Part shown: piece after piece, positions 62,967 through 64,000 of the stretch | Position numbering within the stretch: the stretch's first letter is position 1 | How the letters are laid out: each line of letters opens with the position of its first letter | Assembly (NCBI RefSeq): GCF_033542235.1 | Contig: NZ_JAWRCU010000024.1 | Span: forward strand, 8,184 to 72,183 | Direction of reading: 5' to 3' | From: JAWRCU01 sp033542235 | GTDB lineage: Bacteria; Pseudomonadota; Alphaproteobacteria; Rhizobiales; Rhizobiaceae | Length of the DNA: 64,000 nucleotides | Program-made: the position numbers and the translations under genes | Notes under the pieces: model-generated | The model's database searches: none | Seen by the model: the letters and a program-made list of their open reading frames with translations, nothing else | Told to the model about the DNA's origin: nothing

Positions 62967-63323
62967 ATGAAAAGAATAACATTGGCAAATATTGAGTGTA
63001 ACGTTTCGTCGATCTCTTCAAAGGAATGTGGGGGTTTGACATCAAATACTCTTCAGAAAGTCGCACTCGCTTCGATTGCAATCATCATGCTCGCTGGTTG
63101 TGTAATGGCTCCAGAGCGGGGGATGACGGTCTCTTCCATATCGACAGGCTCTGGTTATCCGGATATTTCTATTCTGAAAAGGAACAGGGCGGCGCCTGAA
63201 AAGGTAATAAGAAGCAAGCTGCCCGTCAAAGTAGCAAGCTACGGATTTCTTGGCCGCGCACCCTATATCTGCACGCCGAGCGGCTTTGGCCGGACGTCAG
63301 GCTGCTTCCTTCGCAGGGGGTGA
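62967..63323 (+). CDS. Small putative lipoprotein
   Basis: 118 residues from the ATG at 62967. A hydrophobic stretch ALASIAIIMLAGC at about residues 35-47 ends in a lipobox LAGC, though it is preceded by an unusually long N-region. An internal start could give a standard lipoprotein signal. The C-terminus, YICTPSGFGRTSGCFLRRG, has two cysteines that may pair. I believe rhizobial genomes carry several small secreted proteins with this ending, without known function. Its composition is more AT-rich than its neighbours. Confidence 0.6.
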   Translation: MKRITLANIECNVSSISSKECGGLTSNTLQKVALASIAIIMLAGCVMAPERGMTVSSISTGSGYPDISILKRNRAAPEKVIRSKLPVKVASYGFLGRAPYICTPSGFGRTSGCFLRRG

Positions 63324-63353
63324 GCCTCCGTTACATAGCATAGGCAGATCTCC

Positions 63354-63905
63354 ATGCCGCGTGCGATTGTCCTGGCTTTGTGCATCTTTATCCAGCTGAC
63401 GCTGCTGGCCGCCGCGGTTGCGGGGGCGGGCGTCGCGGCCGAGGGCACAAAGACCACTTGGATTGGGCCGAGCCGGGTGAGCGGCAGGGGCATTGGGGCG
63501 ATCGAGCCGCTGCTCATGGGCGTTTACGACCCTCACGATGTGCTGCGCAATTCCGACGGGCCCCGCATCGAGCACGTGTTCGTCTATTGGCAAGCCTTGG
63601 ATGAGCCGATGCTCGCAGCCAAGATGCGCCTCGCCGAGATGAAGGCGCGTACGCTGATGGTGACGGTGGAGCCCTATACCAAGGCAGTGAATTGGCGGGA
63701 TGGGGGCGAGCATCTCTTCGCCGACATTGTGAGCGGTGCCTTCGACCACGAAATAGCCGCCGTTTGCGGTGCCTTGGCGAGCTACCCGGGCGCTTACTGG
63801 ATCCGCTGGGGGCATGAAATGGAACAGCTCTCGGATCGCTATCCATGGGCGCGCAACGACGCACCCCGTTACATCGTCGGCCGTGAAGAATTGCCAAGTC
63901 GCTGA
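63354..63905 (+). CDS. GH26-like glycoside hydrolase, N-terminal part only
   Basis: 183 residues. A signal peptide (AIVLALCIFIQLTLLAAAVAGAGVAA) precedes a TIM-barrel start with LLMGVYDPHDVL and VFVYWQAL. The segment YWIRWGHEMEQLSDRYPWARNDAPRYI carries the acid/base Glu of beta-mannanase-like enzymes. Family members run to about 300 residues or more. Here similarity ends after PRYI and a stop follows within ten codons, with no continuation in other frames to the window end. It is probably a truncated pseudogene, though a sequence error is possible. Confidence 0.6.
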   Translation: MPRAIVLALCIFIQLTLLAAAVAGAGVAAEGTKTTWIGPSRVSGRGIGAIEPLLMGVYDPHDVLRNSDGPRIEHVFVYWQALDEPMLAAKMRLAEMKARTLMVTVEPYTKAVNWRDGGEHLFADIVSGAFDHEIAAVCGALASYPGAYWIRWGHEMEQLSDRYPWARNDAPRYIVGREELPSR

Positions 63906-64000
63906 TTTGCAGTGGGAATTTGGGGCAGTCGAAGCTGCCGATTTTGCCGGAAAATAAGTCTTCGGCTGGGGATTCCTTGCAAAATGGATTTGTGATTCCG

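Noticed and set aside
1..64000. CRISPR arrays, rRNA and tRNA genes
   Set aside because: No regularly spaced direct repeats, conserved rRNA stretches or cloverleaf-like segments were seen on reading through.

Overview
The window is GC-rich, densely coded DNA that looks like a chromosome segment of a rhizobial alphaproteobacterium, most likely Mesorhizobium or a close relative. The grounds are ectoine-catabolism genes of the eut/doe type, many ABC importers, a hopanoid locus with hpnO and hpnN, overlapping operon genes with GTG/TTG starts, and the intergenic palindromes common in that group. The genus is an inference from protein style, not a database match. I see no rRNA, tRNA, CRISPR array or complete insertion sequence.

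Layout. 1-3370: end of an ectoine-degradation operon (eutC partial, doeA, doeB). 3455-3634: a perfect 55-bp inverted repeat. 3787-20334: a catabolic island. A glutamine-synthetase-like ligase and an RpiR regulator diverge from a 15-gene operon holding an N-formylglutamate-amidohydrolase-like enzyme, two related isochorismatase-like amidohydrolases, an M20 hydrolase, two complete branched-chain-amino-acid-type ABC importers in tandem, and a class III aminotransferase. A 30-bp inverted repeat in the divergent promoter is a candidate operator. 20441: a VOC protein.

20958-34756: hopanoid biosynthesis. hpnB-C-D-E-shc make squalene and cyclise it; hpnG, hpnO, hpnN, hpnH and ispH (plus an unrecognised 94-residue ORF) supply precursor, build the side chain and export the lipid. 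34867-36433: a small Cys/His protein and a lactonase. 37199-39116: a tandem 959-bp duplication of a quinone-oxidoreductase gene. 39162-43764: a ribose-type ABC operon with its LacI regulator and a palindromic operator.

43808-48815 is an accessory patch: an integrase, an inverted truncated second integrase, two hypothetical genes, a glutamine amidotransferase and a broken hyuA. Next come an unusual radical SAM protein (48874), an orphan Tat-type peptide-binding protein, and a cluster of esterase, isochorismatase-like enzyme, DddP-like M24 protein and GlxA-type regulator (52640-56628). The right end carries an MpaB-family gene, dhaK/dhaL, fused remnants of a glycosidase and a sugar-ABC ATPase, a membrane diguanylate cyclase, a small lipoprotein and a truncated GH26-like gene.

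The most interesting points are the duplicated transporter/amidohydrolase operon of unknown substrate, the DddP relative that keeps all metal ligands but lacks the proposed catalytic Asp, the uncharacterised radical SAM protein, and the palindromes plus unknown ORF at the head of the ispH-hpnH operon.
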